This document shows, piece by piece, positions 7,821-15,690 of a DNA stretch of 40,551 bases (the stretch's first letter is position 1; every line of letters starts with the position of its first letter). The notes under the pieces are model-generated. The model was not told where the DNA came from, did not search any database, and saw only the letters and a list, made by a program, of their open reading frames with translations. Source of the DNA: CAZUGH01 sp964619785 (lineage in GTDB: Bacteria > Bacillota > Clostridia > Lachnospirales > Lachnospiraceae). The stretch is from NCBI GenBank assembly GCA_964619785.1, contig CAZUGH010000010.1:1-40551 (forward strand), written 5' to 3'. The translations under genes were made by a program, and so were the position numbers.

Positions 7821-9046
7821 TGAATGACACACAGTTGCAAATTATCAAAGAGCAGTTAAAGCATCTTACATCCATTGATTGTTTTTACAAGGAAAAGCTC
7901 AAAGGATTTGATGTTGAAGGAATCAAGAGCGAAGAAGATTTTCAGAAACTACCATTTACATGGAAGGGAGATCTTCGGGAAGCTTATCCGCTTGGCTTGA
8001 TGGCAGTAGACGAGAGTGAGATTGTACGTATCCATTCTTCATCAGGAACGACAGGAACACCCGTTATTATTCCTTATACACAGAAGGATGTAGATGACTG
8101 GGCTACCATGTTTGCACGCTGCTATGAGATGGCAGGAATTACAAACCGAGATCGAATACAGATTACACCAGGTTATGGTCTGTGGACAGCTGGTATCGGT
8201 TTTCAAAATGGTGCAGAGAAGTTAGGTGCCATGGTTGTACCGATGGGACCGGGCAATACAGATAAGCAGCTTCGTATGATGATGGATATGGAATCTAGTG
8301 TTCTTTGTGCAACATCATCGTATGCTTTATTATTGGCAGAAGAGATTGCAAAACGTGGAATCGGAGACAAGATTCATCTGCGAAAAGGAGTTATCGGCTC
8401 AGAGCGTTGGGGCGATAAGATGAGAAAAAGAATTGCAGATGAGCTTGGTGTATCCTTATATGATATATATGGTCTAACAGAAGTATATGGTCCTGGTATT
8501 GGTATCAGTTGTGATGAGAATTGCGGTATGCACTATTGGGATGATTACATTTACCTAGAGATTGTAAATCCTAAGACAGGGGAACCTGTATCAGATGGCG
8601 AAATTGGTGAGATTGTTATTACAACCCTCTGTAAAGAAGGTGCGCCATTGATTCGTTATCGTACACATGATCTTTCTCGTAAGATGACTGGCGAGTGTCC
8701 ATGTGGCTCAAAGTATCCTAGAATTGATGTTATCTTAGGAAGAACAGATGATATGGTTAAGGTTAAGGGAGTAAATATATTCCCAAGTCAGGTTGATGAT
8801 TTGCTAACTGAGATATCGGGAGCGTCAAGTGAGTTTCAGATTATGATTGACCACATCAATGGCAAGGACATCTTTACTTTGTTTGTTGAGGCAAATGCAG
8901 GTGTGAATAAATACGAATTAGAAAATGAAATCGCAGTCTCGTTCAAGAGTAAGATTGGTATATCTCCAGTAGTGAAACCGGTTGAGATTGGGGATTTACC
9001 ACGAAGCGAGAAGAAATCAACTCGTGTATTTGATAACAGATATTAA
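7817..9046 (+). CDS. paaK: Phenylacetate-CoA ligase
   Basis: A 409-residue AMP-forming acyl-CoA ligase of the PaaK family, which activates phenylacetate or indole-acetate to the CoA thioester. The P-loop-like motif is SSSGTTGTPVIIPYT, the adenylate region is YDIYGLTEVYGPGIG, and the hinge region is RYRTHDLSRKMTGECPCGSKYPR, then GRTDDMVKVKGVNIFPSQVDDLL. Length is slightly shorter than proteobacterial PaaK, as usual in Firmicutes. The context with iorAB suggests interconversion of aryl-pyruvates, aryl-acetyl-CoA and aryl-acetates during aromatic amino-acid metabolism, either anabolic (re-use of aryl acetates by reductive carboxylation) or fermentative. Direction cannot be told from sequence. 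Confidence 0.93.
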   Translation: MMNDTQLQIIKEQLKHLTSIDCFYKEKLKGFDVEGIKSEEDFQKLPFTWKGDLREAYPLGLMAVDESEIVRIHSSSGTTGTPVIIPYTQKDVDDWATMFARCYEMAGITNRDRIQITPGYGLWTAGIGFQNGAEKLGAMVVPMGPGNTDKQLRMMMDMESSVLCATSSYALLLAEEIAKRGIGDKIHLRKGVIGSERWGDKMRKRIADELGVSLYDIYGLTEVYGPGIGISCDENCGMHYWDDYIYLEIVNPKTGEPVSDGEIGEIVITTLCKEGAPLIRYRTHDLSRKMTGECPCGSKYPRIDVILGRTDDMVKVKGVNIFPSQVDDLLTEISGASSEFQIMIDHINGKDIFTLFVEANAGVNKYELENEIAVSFKSKIGISPVVKPVEIGDLPRSEKKSTRVFDNRY

Positions 9047-9067
9047 ACCATTACATATTTATAAAAG

Positions 9068-9116
9068 AGTTGTTGTGAAATGACGATGTCAAAGTCATGG
9101 AGCAACAACTTTTTTG
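9068..9116 (+). terminator. Terminator after paaK
   Basis: AGTTGTTG (9068-9075) pairs with CAACAACT (9103-9110) around a 27-base loop that can fold further (TGACGATGTCAAAGTCA), followed by T6. Confidence 0.7.
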
Positions 9117-9135
9117 TTGTAACATAAAAAAAGTG

Positions 9136-9199
9136 TTGACATACAATATTATATGCTGTATAGTATCAACATAAATAATATTATACGACATATAATATT
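9136..9199 (+). promoter_or_regulatory. PadR-module promoter with two operator copies
   Basis: TTGACA (9136-9141), a 17-bp spacer and TATAGT (9159-9164). Two copies of a 23-bp dyad lie here. The downstream one is perfect, AATATTATA (9177-9185), CGACA, TATAATATT (9191-9199). The upstream one, AATATTATA (9145-9153), TGCTG, TATAGTATC (9159-9167), covers the spacer and the -10. Their starts are 32 bp apart. A dimeric winged-helix repressor bound here would block RNA polymerase, so autorepression by the PadR protein encoded next is likely. Confidence 0.78.
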
Positions 9200-9228
9200 G
9201 TAAAAATAAATAGAAAGAAGGCGTTGCC

Positions 9229-9549
9229 ATGGTATTCCATACAGGAGCCGCTTTGCTTGATGCGATTGTATTAGCAGTTGTAGCAAAGGACAAGGAAGGT
9301 ACTTACGGATATCGTATTACGCAGGATGTACGTAGTGTGTTGATGGTTTCAGAGTCCACATTATATCCCGTATTACGAAGATTACAAAAGGAAAGTTACC
9401 TCGAAACTTATGACAAACAGTGCGATGGAAGAAATCGTAGATATTATAAGTTGACGGAACTAGGGGAAGAGAAACTAACGGACTATGCCATTGAATGGCG
9501 GATATATTCACAGAAAATAAACGGTTTATTTGCGGAGGTAGAGGGATGA
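9229..9549 (+). CDS. PadR-family transcriptional regulator
   Basis: A 106-residue winged-helix repressor of the short PadR type. The HTH and wing read YGYRITQDVRSVLMVSESTL, YPVLRRLQKESYLETYD and GRNRRYYKLTELGEEKL. A single C-terminal helix should mediate dimerisation. The ATG at 9229 follows AGAAAGAAGG. It is the first gene of a three-gene operon with a DUF1700 and a DUF4097 protein, a common arrangement in Firmicutes in which PadR represses its own operon and responds to envelope stress or small hydrophobic molecules. The ligand is unknown. Confidence 0.9.
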   Translation: MVFHTGAALLDAIVLAVVAKDKEGTYGYRITQDVRSVLMVSESTLYPVLRRLQKESYLETYDKQCDGRNRRYYKLTELGEEKLTDYAIEWRIYSQKINGLFAEVEG

Positions 9550-10226
9550 ATAAGGAAGAATTTTTAGCCCAGTTAGAGAGAAATCTGCAGGAGATTTCCT
9601 ATGAAGAGAGACAGGCGGCACTCAGATACTATGAAGAGTATTTTGAGGAAGCTGGTGGAGAAGAGAAGGCGATGGAACAACTTGACTCACCAGAACAAAT
9701 TGCCAAGGTTATCAAAGATGATTTAGACATTAAGATGCAGCTGGTTAAGAGTAGCGGCAAGAAAGATGATTCAGAAAAGACGAAGGAGAATCAGACTGAG
9801 AATGCTGATACAGAGCAGACAGCAGGTGCTGCTTACAATAAAAGTGCTGATTACAAAACAACGAACAAAGAAACCATTAAGATTATATTGATTGTTGTAG
9901 CATGTGTTATCTTTAGTCCAGTTATTTTAGGTGGCGGATTTGGTGCTTTTGGTGTTCTCTTAGGACTACTTGGTACGATCTTTGGCATTACAGTAGCGGC
10001 AGGAGCTATGATGATTGCAGGAGTTGCAACAATCGTGGCCGGTATCATTGCAGCACTTGCGAGTCCACTAGCAGGTATCTTTACGATAGGTGTGGGTGTG
10101 TTGATTCTCGGCATTGGCACACTTCTGATGGCATTTGTCCTCTGGTTTTGGGGAATGGCATTACCAGCTTTGATTCACTGGATTCGTGGATTGTTCCAGA
10201 AGAATAGAAAAGAGGTGGCAGCATGA
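9546..10226 (+). CDS. DUF1700 (HAAS) domain membrane protein
   Basis: A 226-residue protein. The N-terminal 70 residues form the helical DUF1700/HAAS domain (MNKEEFLAQLERNLQEISYE, ERQAALRYYEEYFEEAG, QLDSPEQIAKVIKDDL). A charged linker of about 45 residues follows, then about three glycine-rich transmembrane helices between residues 112 and 210, and a basic tail. The ATG overlaps the PadR stop (ATGA). HAAS proteins are thought to be membrane partners of PadR regulators and DUF4097 proteins; no catalytic role is known. Confidence 0.88.
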   Translation: MNKEEFLAQLERNLQEISYEERQAALRYYEEYFEEAGGEEKAMEQLDSPEQIAKVIKDDLDIKMQLVKSSGKKDDSEKTKENQTENADTEQTAGAAYNKSADYKTTNKETIKIILIVVACVIFSPVILGGGFGAFGVLLGLLGTIFGITVAAGAMMIAGVATIVAGIIAALASPLAGIFTIGVGVLILGIGTLLMAFVLWFWGMALPALIHWIRGLFQKNRKEVAA

Positions 10227-11134
10227 AAAAAGTATTGAAAAGCTTTTTAATCCTTTCAGGTATATTTATTTTCGCAGGAATTGTAACAGTAACAGTTACG
10301 GGAATAATTGCTGCTAAGAACGGTACATCAATTATTGATTTAAGTAACATTCGATTGGGAGCTCATTTTGGCGATGGAGATATAGAAAGCGAGGATTATG
10401 ATATGAGTACAGGACAACAAACAGTAGAATTATCAGATATTAAAGGGATTGCACTAAGTGGCAATTATGGTAAGGTGGAATTCGTGAAAGGAGATCGCTT
10501 TGCTTATGAGATATTTGGTGGAGAAGTTGACTCTAGTATGTTCACACATGATGTTGAAAATGGTGTTTGGAAGATAAGCATCAAGAACAAGTCGGGATTT
10601 TATTTCTTCGGCATGGGAAGTGATGATCATATATCAAAATTGAGAATTACAGTACCAAGTACAGAAATCCTCGATGATATCTTCATCAATTTAAGTGCTG
10701 GTTCTGTCAATGTTGAGCGTTTGGCTGCGAAGAATCTGAGAATTGAGATGGGTGCAGGCTCTCTTGAAGCAGATGAATTGGTTGCAGATGAGTCAGCTAC
10801 CTTATCCGTAAGCGCAGGTCGTTGTAAGGTGAAAAACCTGATTGCCAAGAATCCTATTTTCCGCTGTGAGGCTGGTCAGATTGATGCAAGAGGAATCTTG
10901 ACCGGACAGAGTGAAGTGAAATGTGGTGTGGGTCAAATTGGCTTAGACGCAATCGGTAATCGTGATGATTATGATTATAATGTAAAGTGTGGTGTTGGAG
11001 CTATTCGCATTGATGGGGAACAAATCGGTGGTTTCGGAACCAAGAATAGTAAGTCACATGGAAAAGAGAATTCATTTAAGATGAATTGTGGTGTAGGTCA
11101 AATCAACCTAGACTTTGTAGCTATGAATAATTAA
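10223..11134 (+). CDS. DUF4097 family putative adhesin / envelope protein
   Basis: A 303-residue protein with an N-terminal hydrophobic segment (about residues 8-30) acting as signal or membrane anchor, then a long beta-rich domain of the DUF4097 type. That domain has the expected repeating strands, such as GSVNVERLAAKNLRIEMGAG, GQIDARGILTGQSEVKCGVG and CGVGAIRIDG, predicted to form a beta-helix. The motif KCGVG/NCGVGQI recurs three times in the last third. It overlaps the previous gene by ATGA and is followed by a terminator, so it closes the operon. The role is likely at the outer face of the membrane; function is unproven. Confidence 0.87.
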   Translation: MKKVLKSFLILSGIFIFAGIVTVTVTGIIAAKNGTSIIDLSNIRLGAHFGDGDIESEDYDMSTGQQTVELSDIKGIALSGNYGKVEFVKGDRFAYEIFGGEVDSSMFTHDVENGVWKISIKNKSGFYFFGMGSDDHISKLRITVPSTEILDDIFINLSAGSVNVERLAAKNLRIEMGAGSLEADELVADESATLSVSAGRCKVKNLIAKNPIFRCEAGQIDARGILTGQSEVKCGVGQIGLDAIGNRDDYDYNVKCGVGAIRIDGEQIGGFGTKNSKSHGKENSFKMNCGVGQINLDFVAMNN

Positions 11135-11154
11135 CAAGAACTCGGGAATAATCG

Positions 11155-11187
11155 GACGCTGTTAGAGAATATCTAATGGCGTCTTTT
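11155..11187 (+). terminator. Terminator after the DUF4097 gene
   Basis: A 12-bp stem with two G-U pairs (11155-11166 with 11172-11183), a 5-base loop and TTTT. Confidence 0.75.
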
Positions 11188-11192
11188 AACGT

Positions 11193-11221
11193 TTGTAAAT
11201 ATAGGTGAAATATTCTATAAT
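11193..11221 (+). promoter_or_regulatory. Promoter of the purine salvage operon
   Basis: TTGTAA (11193-11198) and TATAAT (11216-11221) with a 17-bp spacer, 35 bp before the PNP start. Confidence 0.65.
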
Positions 11222-11256
11222 ATAAATACTAGAATCTAGCATGGAGGGTAAATGAA

Positions 11257-12081
11257 ATGAATCAAGTCTATGATAAAGTTACAAAATGTTACTTGGCAGT
11301 ACGTGAAAAGGTGAATTTTAAGCCAAAAGTTGCGGTTGTGCTAGGTAGTGGATTAGGGGATTTTGCGAATCAGATTCAGATAGAGAAGACATTATCATAT
11401 CAGGATATAGAAGGATTTCCTGTGTCAACAGTGGCAGGACATGAGGGACGCTTTGTGTTTGGTTATGTAGGCGAGACACCTGTTGTGATTATGCAGGGAC
11501 GTGTGCATTATTACGAAGGTTATGACATCTCGGATGTCGTATTGCCAATTCGTCTTATGAAGCTGATGGGGGCAGAGATTTTGTTTTTGACCAATGCAGC
11601 CGGCGGATTGAATCTAACATTTGAACCGGGAGACTTGATGATGATAACAGACCAGATTAGCAATTTTGTTCCCTCACCATTAATCGGGGCTAATGTTGAA
11701 GAGTGGGGAACCCGTTTTCCAGCGATGGGACAGATTTATGATGAAGCGTTGCAACATATTTTACTTGAGACTGCAAAGGAACAGGATACTACACTACGAA
11801 AGGGTGTCTATGTACAGTTGACAGGACCAAATTATGAATCACCAAGCGAGGTTAAGATGTGTCAGATACTTGGTGGAGATGCTGTCGGAATGAGTACAGC
11901 AGTGGAAGCGATTGCTGCGAATCATATGGGGATGCGAATCTGCGGAATTTCATGTATATCGAATATGGGATGTGGGATTTCGAAGACACCATTAAACCAT
12001 AAAGAAGTAGGCGAGGTTGCAAAACGAGTTGCACCACGGTTTAAATCATTGCTCGAGGAGTCAATCAAAAAGATGGGGTGA
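11257..12081 (+). CDS. punA: Purine nucleoside phosphorylase (trimeric, PNP-I type)
   Basis: A 274-residue cytosolic enzyme that splits inosine, guanosine and their deoxy forms with phosphate to base and (deoxy)ribose-1-phosphate. Diagnostic segments are VAVVLGSGLGDFA (phosphate site), TVAGHEGRFVFG, MQGRVHYYEGYD, LFLTNAAGGLN, LTGPNYESPSEVKM (purine-binding Glu) and GISCISNMGCGIS (purine-binding Asn). Length and motifs fit the trimeric low-molecular-mass class, not hexameric DeoD. The ATG follows GGAGGGTAAATGAA. The deaminase 4 bp downstream could supply inosine-like substrates, so the pair forms a nucleoside salvage route. Confidence 0.93.
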   Translation: MNQVYDKVTKCYLAVREKVNFKPKVAVVLGSGLGDFANQIQIEKTLSYQDIEGFPVSTVAGHEGRFVFGYVGETPVVIMQGRVHYYEGYDISDVVLPIRLMKLMGAEILFLTNAAGGLNLTFEPGDLMMITDQISNFVPSPLIGANVEEWGTRFPAMGQIYDEALQHILLETAKEQDTTLRKGVYVQLTGPNYESPSEVKMCQILGGDAVGMSTAVEAIAANHMGMRICGISCISNMGCGISKTPLNHKEVGEVAKRVAPRFKSLLEESIKKMG

Positions 12082-12085
12082 TTGA

Positions 12086-13357
12086 ATGAAGATTAGATTG
12101 TATCATGCGAAAATTCTGACAATGGCAGATGAATTATACAAACCATTTGAAGGCGAAATATGGATTATAGATGATAAGATTGATTATGTAGGAGAAGCAA
12201 TTGAATCAGAGGAGAGCTTTGACAGACAGATTGATTGTGAGGGCAATCTATTGATGCCAGGTTTTAAGAATGCACATACGCATTCGGCGATGACATTTTT
12301 ACGCTCTTATGCAGATGACCTGCCATTGCAGGAATGGCTTTATCAACGTGTATTTCCGATGGAAGCCAAACTTTGTCATGAGGATTTCGTTCCATTAGCG
12401 AAGTTGGCTATTTTAGAATATCTCACAAGTGGAATCACTGCTAATTTTGATATGTATGTGTACAATCCAAGCCATGCCAAAGCTTCTGTGGAAATGGGAT
12501 ACCGCACCGTGTTGTGTGGAAGTGTCAATGATTTTGTTGGCTCGGTAGAACAGCTAGAACACGAATATCTCACATATAATGAGTATCATCCGTTGATTCG
12601 TTATCAATTAGGATTCCATGCGGAATATACTACAAAACGAGAGATTCTTGAAGAAATTGCAAGGCTCGCTAAGAAGTATCATGCACCAGTATACTCACAT
12701 CTTGCAGAAACAGAGAAAGAAGTAAGAGAATGTGAAAAGAGATATGGTATGGGTCCAGTTAAGTTTTTGGATTCAATTGGTATGTATGAACATGGAGGTG
12801 GGGGCTTTCATGGCATTTGGATGGATGATGAAGATATTGAAATCTGCCGAAAAAAGAATGTCAGCATTGTCACCAATCCTTCTTCTAATGTAAAGCTGGC
12901 TAGTGGTGTTGCGGATTTGTGTACCTTGCACGAACAAGGAATCAATCTGGGAATCGGTACAGATGGTCCAGCGAGTAACAATGCACTTGATATGTTTCGT
13001 GAAATGTATTTAGCATCAACGCTGCCCAAACTTGACAAAATGGATGCCTCTGTAATGGATGCGAATAAGGTGCTTCATATGGCAACTGTTGGAAGTGCAC
13101 ATGCCATGGGATTAGATGATTGTGATGTGTTGGCATCGGGTAAACAAGCTGATATTATTATGATCGACTTGAAACGGCCGAATATGCAGCCAATTCACAA
13201 TATCACGAAGAACATAGTCTACAGTGGTAGTAAAGACAATGTTAAGATGACGATGATAGCTGGTAAAATCTTATATGAAAATGGAAACTTTAACATCAAT
13301 GAAGATGTCGATGAGATTTACAAAAAAGCAAATGAAATAGTTAAGAGAATCGGGTGA
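12086..13357 (+). CDS. mtaD: Amidohydrolase of the MTA/SAH deaminase type
   Basis: A 423-residue metal-dependent amidohydrolase. The metal-binding HxH is at residues 64-66 (NAHTHSAMTFLRSYAD), followed by FHAEYTT, SHLAETEKEV and IGTDGPASNNALDMFREM, which carry the remaining ligands and catalytic acid. These match the 5'-methylthioadenosine / S-adenosylhomocysteine deaminase group, which converts the adenosyl moiety to inosyl. The direct neighbour PNP could then cleave an inosine-type product, a plausible way to recycle methylation by-products. The ATG is 4 bp after the PNP stop. Related deaminases with guanine or chlorinated substrates cannot be excluded from motifs alone. Confidence 0.85.
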   Translation: MKIRLYHAKILTMADELYKPFEGEIWIIDDKIDYVGEAIESEESFDRQIDCEGNLLMPGFKNAHTHSAMTFLRSYADDLPLQEWLYQRVFPMEAKLCHEDFVPLAKLAILEYLTSGITANFDMYVYNPSHAKASVEMGYRTVLCGSVNDFVGSVEQLEHEYLTYNEYHPLIRYQLGFHAEYTTKREILEEIARLAKKYHAPVYSHLAETEKEVRECEKRYGMGPVKFLDSIGMYEHGGGGFHGIWMDDEDIEICRKKNVSIVTNPSSNVKLASGVADLCTLHEQGINLGIGTDGPASNNALDMFREMYLASTLPKLDKMDASVMDANKVLHMATVGSAHAMGLDDCDVLASGKQADIIMIDLKRPNMQPIHNITKNIVYSGSKDNVKMTMIAGKILYENGNFNINEDVDEIYKKANEIVKRIG

Positions 13358-13365
13358 AGGATAAG

Positions 13366-14028
13366 ATGAAAGCAGTTATATTTGACTTAGACGGAACGTT
13401 ATTAGATACACTAGAGGATTTGGCAGACAGTACGAATTATGCGCTTTGTCAGATGGGGTATCCAAAGAGAACGATAAAGGAAGTTCGTCAATTTGTAGGG
13501 AATGGTGTTGCTAAATTGATTGAACGTGCTGTTCCTGATGGGATAAGAGAAGAAGAGGTAAGAGAGACTTTAGACATTTTTCGTGCATATTACAGTGAAC
13601 ACTGTCAAGACAAGACGAAGCCATACGATGGAATTGAGAAACTCCTCTTGAATCTTCGTGAAAAGGGGATACAGTCCGCGATTGTATCGAATAAATTTAT
13701 GGGTGCGGTGAAGGAACTAAGTAGGTTTTATTTCCCAGAGATTATCAAGGTGGCAATTGGGGAACAAGAGGAACTAGGGATTCGCAAGAAACCAGCGCCA
13801 GATACGGTGCTTATGGCACTCGAAGAGTTGCACTGTAAAGTGGAGGATGCCGTTTATGTAGGTGATTCCGAAGTGGATATACAGACAGCGGTTAATAGTG
13901 GGATGGAATGTTTAACTGTTACATGGGGATTTCGCGATGAAAACTTTTTGCTTGAGCAGGGAGCGAAGTATTGCATGAGAAAACCATGTGATATTATCAA
14001 GTGGATTGAGGAGAGGGCAAGAGAGTGA
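13366..14028 (+). CDS. HAD-family hydrolase, phosphoglycolate phosphatase-like
   Basis: A 220-residue haloacid dehalogenase phosphatase. Motif I is IFDLDGTLLDT, motif II is in SAIVSNKF, motif III Lys is in RKKPAPDTV, and motif IV is VYVGDSEVDIQTA. The helical cap between motifs I and II is of the Gph/PGP kind. The ATG at 13366 follows GAAGGATAAG at 5 bases; an in-frame GTG at 13354 overlaps the upstream stop but lacks a site. Likely substrates are 2-phosphoglycolate or another small sugar phosphate. Directly after the stop lies the remnant of an ABC exporter, so the 3' junction was created or reshaped by deletion. Confidence 0.88.
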   Translation: MKAVIFDLDGTLLDTLEDLADSTNYALCQMGYPKRTIKEVRQFVGNGVAKLIERAVPDGIREEEVRETLDIFRAYYSEHCQDKTKPYDGIEKLLLNLREKGIQSAIVSNKFMGAVKELSRFYFPEIIKVAIGEQEELGIRKKPAPDTVLMALEELHCKVEDAVYVGDSEVDIQTAVNSGMECLTVTWGFRDENFLLEQGAKYCMRKPCDIIKWIEERARE

Positions 14029-14320
14029 AGAACGATAAGATAAATAAATCGACATTAACAGATGGACTTGAGACCTCGATGACGACAGAGTTTGAGGAAA
14101 ATGGGGTCAATTTGTCAGGAGGAGAGAACCAGAAGCAGCAAAGCATCGCTCGGTTGTTTTTATTTCTCATCGACTGTCGACGACACGCAAAGCAGACCGT
14201 ATTGTTATGCTTGAGAAAGGGCGCATTATCGAACAGGGAACTCACGAAGAATTGCTTGATTTGAATGGAAAATACGCCGAGATGTGGCGTGCACAGGCGG
14301 AATGTTATATGGATGCCTAA
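14029..14320 (+). pseudogene. Remnant of an ABC exporter ATPase domain
   Basis: Two pieces of one ABC-exporter ATPase are joined in different frames. The first, up to about 14156, reads NKSTLTDGLETSMTTEFEEN, GVNLSGGENQK, QQSIAR, the Q-side region and signature motif. The second, from about 14160 to the TAA at 14318-14320, reads FISHRLSTTRKADRIVMLEK, GRIIEQGTHEELLDLNGKYA, EMWRAQAE, the H-loop and C-terminus. Missing are the membrane domain, Walker A, and about 40-45 residues holding Walker B and the D-loop. The piece begins within a few bases of the HAD stop codon. This is a dead gene left by at least two deletions. Confidence 0.88.
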
Positions 14321-14328
14321 AATAATTG

Positions 14329-14419
14329 TTGACAAGAAGAATCACCTGCCTTATAGTAACTGTATCAAGTGTAACACATGACGTGGTACAGTAGGTACAA
14401 AGAAGGCAGGTGATTTTTT
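14329..14419 (+). promoter_or_regulatory. Promoter, operator dyad and embedded terminator of the YtrA-type operon
   Basis: TTGACA (14329-14334), a 17-bp spacer and TATAGT (14352-14357). A dyad, ACTGTATCA (14359-14367) with TGGTACAGT (14384-14392), covers the expected transcription start; it has one mismatch in 9 and is a good GntR/YtrA operator. Around it is a 13-bp perfect inverted repeat, AATCACCTGCCTT (14340-14352) with AAGGCAGGTGATT (14403-14415), running into six T. The left arm lies upstream of the start site, so only read-through transcripts can form the terminator, which would also bury the ribosome binding site. Confidence 0.72.
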
Positions 14420-14813
14420 GATTCAACTTGATTTGCGAAGTAATCAGCCAATCTATGAACAGATTGTGGAGCAATACAAGTATCTTCTGATTCGAGGTTT
14501 TTTGAAAAAGGGAGATGCGATACCGTCTGTCCGTAAGTTGGCATTGGAACTGTCGATAACTCCGGGAACGGTAGCAAAAGCATATGGAGAGTTAGAACGA
14601 CAAGGAATGATAGAGACCATCCGGGGAAAGGGAACATTTATTGCAGGGATTCCCGATAGTAAACCAGATGAAGGTGCGATTTTAAAAGTGAAGGAACAGA
14701 TGAGAAAGCAGTGCATGGAGTTAATCTATCTAGGACTTGGGAAAGAAGAAGTAATGAAAATGATGGAAGAGATATTTGATTCCATTGCGAAAGGGGATAA
14801 GAAGAATGGTTGA
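14418..14813 (+). CDS. GntR-family regulator, YtrA subfamily
   Basis: A 131-residue short GntR protein. The winged HTH covers residues 5-78: IYEQIVEQYKYLLIRGFLKK, GDAIPSVRKLALELSITPGT, VAKAYGELERQGMIETIRGK. The short C-terminal region of about 50 residues is typical of the YtrA subfamily, which usually sits first in an ABC transporter operon and represses it. The start is TTG at 14418, with GGCAGGTG just upstream. The stop overlaps the ABC gene by 8 bp. The dyad over its own promoter is the probable binding site. The signal it senses is unknown; homologues respond to cell-wall antibiotics. Confidence 0.9.
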   Translation: MIQLDLRSNQPIYEQIVEQYKYLLIRGFLKKGDAIPSVRKLALELSITPGTVAKAYGELERQGMIETIRGKGTFIAGIPDSKPDEGAILKVKEQMRKQCMELIYLGLGKEEVMKMMEEIFDSIAKGDKKNG

Positions 14814-15690
14814 AGTGTCAGGCTTATTTAAGAGCTATGATGGAGAGCGAGATATTCTAAAGAATATCAACATGGAAGTTAAAAAGGGGACGATTCATGG
14901 AATAATCGGACCGAATGGTTGCGGTAAAACAACACTTATTAAGTGCCTTACGGGAATCTTTGATACGGACCAAGGGGTTGTATTAGTGGATGGAGAAACA
15001 GTATATGATAATCCAATGGCAAAGGAGAAAATCGGATATGTTGCCGACAGCAATCAGTTCTTTCCAAATTATAAAGTATCTCGAATGGTACGATTTTTTG
15101 AAGGGGTATATCCAAAATTTTCGGCAGAGGATTTTGAAAGACTAAATAAGATTTTCAAAGTAAATACCAATCAAAAGATGAAGCACTTGTCGAAGGGACA
15201 ACAGATGAGAGTGGCATTTATGTTATCGATGGCGCAGCATCCAGAAGTGATGATACTTGATGAGCCCACCTCAGGCCTTGACGTGATTGCCAAGAAGCAT
15301 TTATTGGATTTGCTCGTTACAACCGTGGAGAATGAAGAGATGACCGTATTGATATCATCTCATCATCTGAGTGACCTTGAAAAAGTCTGCGATACACTAA
15401 CGTTGATGCAGGAAGGTCATGTACAGATGGCAGATGATATGGAGGGCGTAACAGGACATGTGAAGAAGTATCAGGTTGTATTTCCGAAAGGAGCTGCTAA
15501 AGACTTCTACCACATGGAAGGAATTTTGCATATATCCAATGTGGGAAGTGTCTATACCATCGTTTTGCAAAACCCAATCGAGAAATTTGAAAATAAGATG
15601 GAGAAAATGGGAGCAATTCTCACCGAAGAGATGGACTGTTCTCTAGAAGAGGCCTTTATATATTTGAATGAGGAGGTGCAAGTAGGATGA
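14806..15690 (+). CDS. ABC transporter ATP-binding protein
   Basis: A 294-residue ATPase. Walker A is GPNGCGKTTLIK, the signature is LSKGQQMRVAFMLSMA, Walker B is VMILDEPTSGLD, and the H-loop is LISSHHLSDLEKV. The signature has K in place of the usual second G (LSKGQ), as in many YtrB/EcsA/BcrA-like proteins. About 80 C-terminal residues after the H-loop form an extra domain. The ATG at 14806 has AAGGGG at about 10 bases and lies inside the end of the GntR gene; the upstream in-frame ATG at 14776 is less likely. It energises the permease encoded next. The substrate, probably an antimicrobial or a lipid, is unknown. Confidence 0.92.
   Translation: MVEVSGLFKSYDGERDILKNINMEVKKGTIHGIIGPNGCGKTTLIKCLTGIFDTDQGVVLVDGETVYDNPMAKEKIGYVADSNQFFPNYKVSRMVRFFEGVYPKFSAEDFERLNKIFKVNTNQKMKHLSKGQQMRVAFMLSMAQHPEVMILDEPTSGLDVIAKKHLLDLLVTTVENEEMTVLISSHHLSDLEKVCDTLTLMQEGHVQMADDMEGVTGHVKKYQVVFPKGAAKDFYHMEGILHISNVGSVYTIVLQNPIEKFENKMEKMGAILTEEMDCSLEEAFIYLNEEVQVG

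Noticed and set aside
9851..10120. Open frame on the minus strand inside the DUF1700 gene
   Set aside because: A shadow of the glycine- and alanine-rich membrane helices on the plus strand; proline- and isoleucine-rich with no start site.
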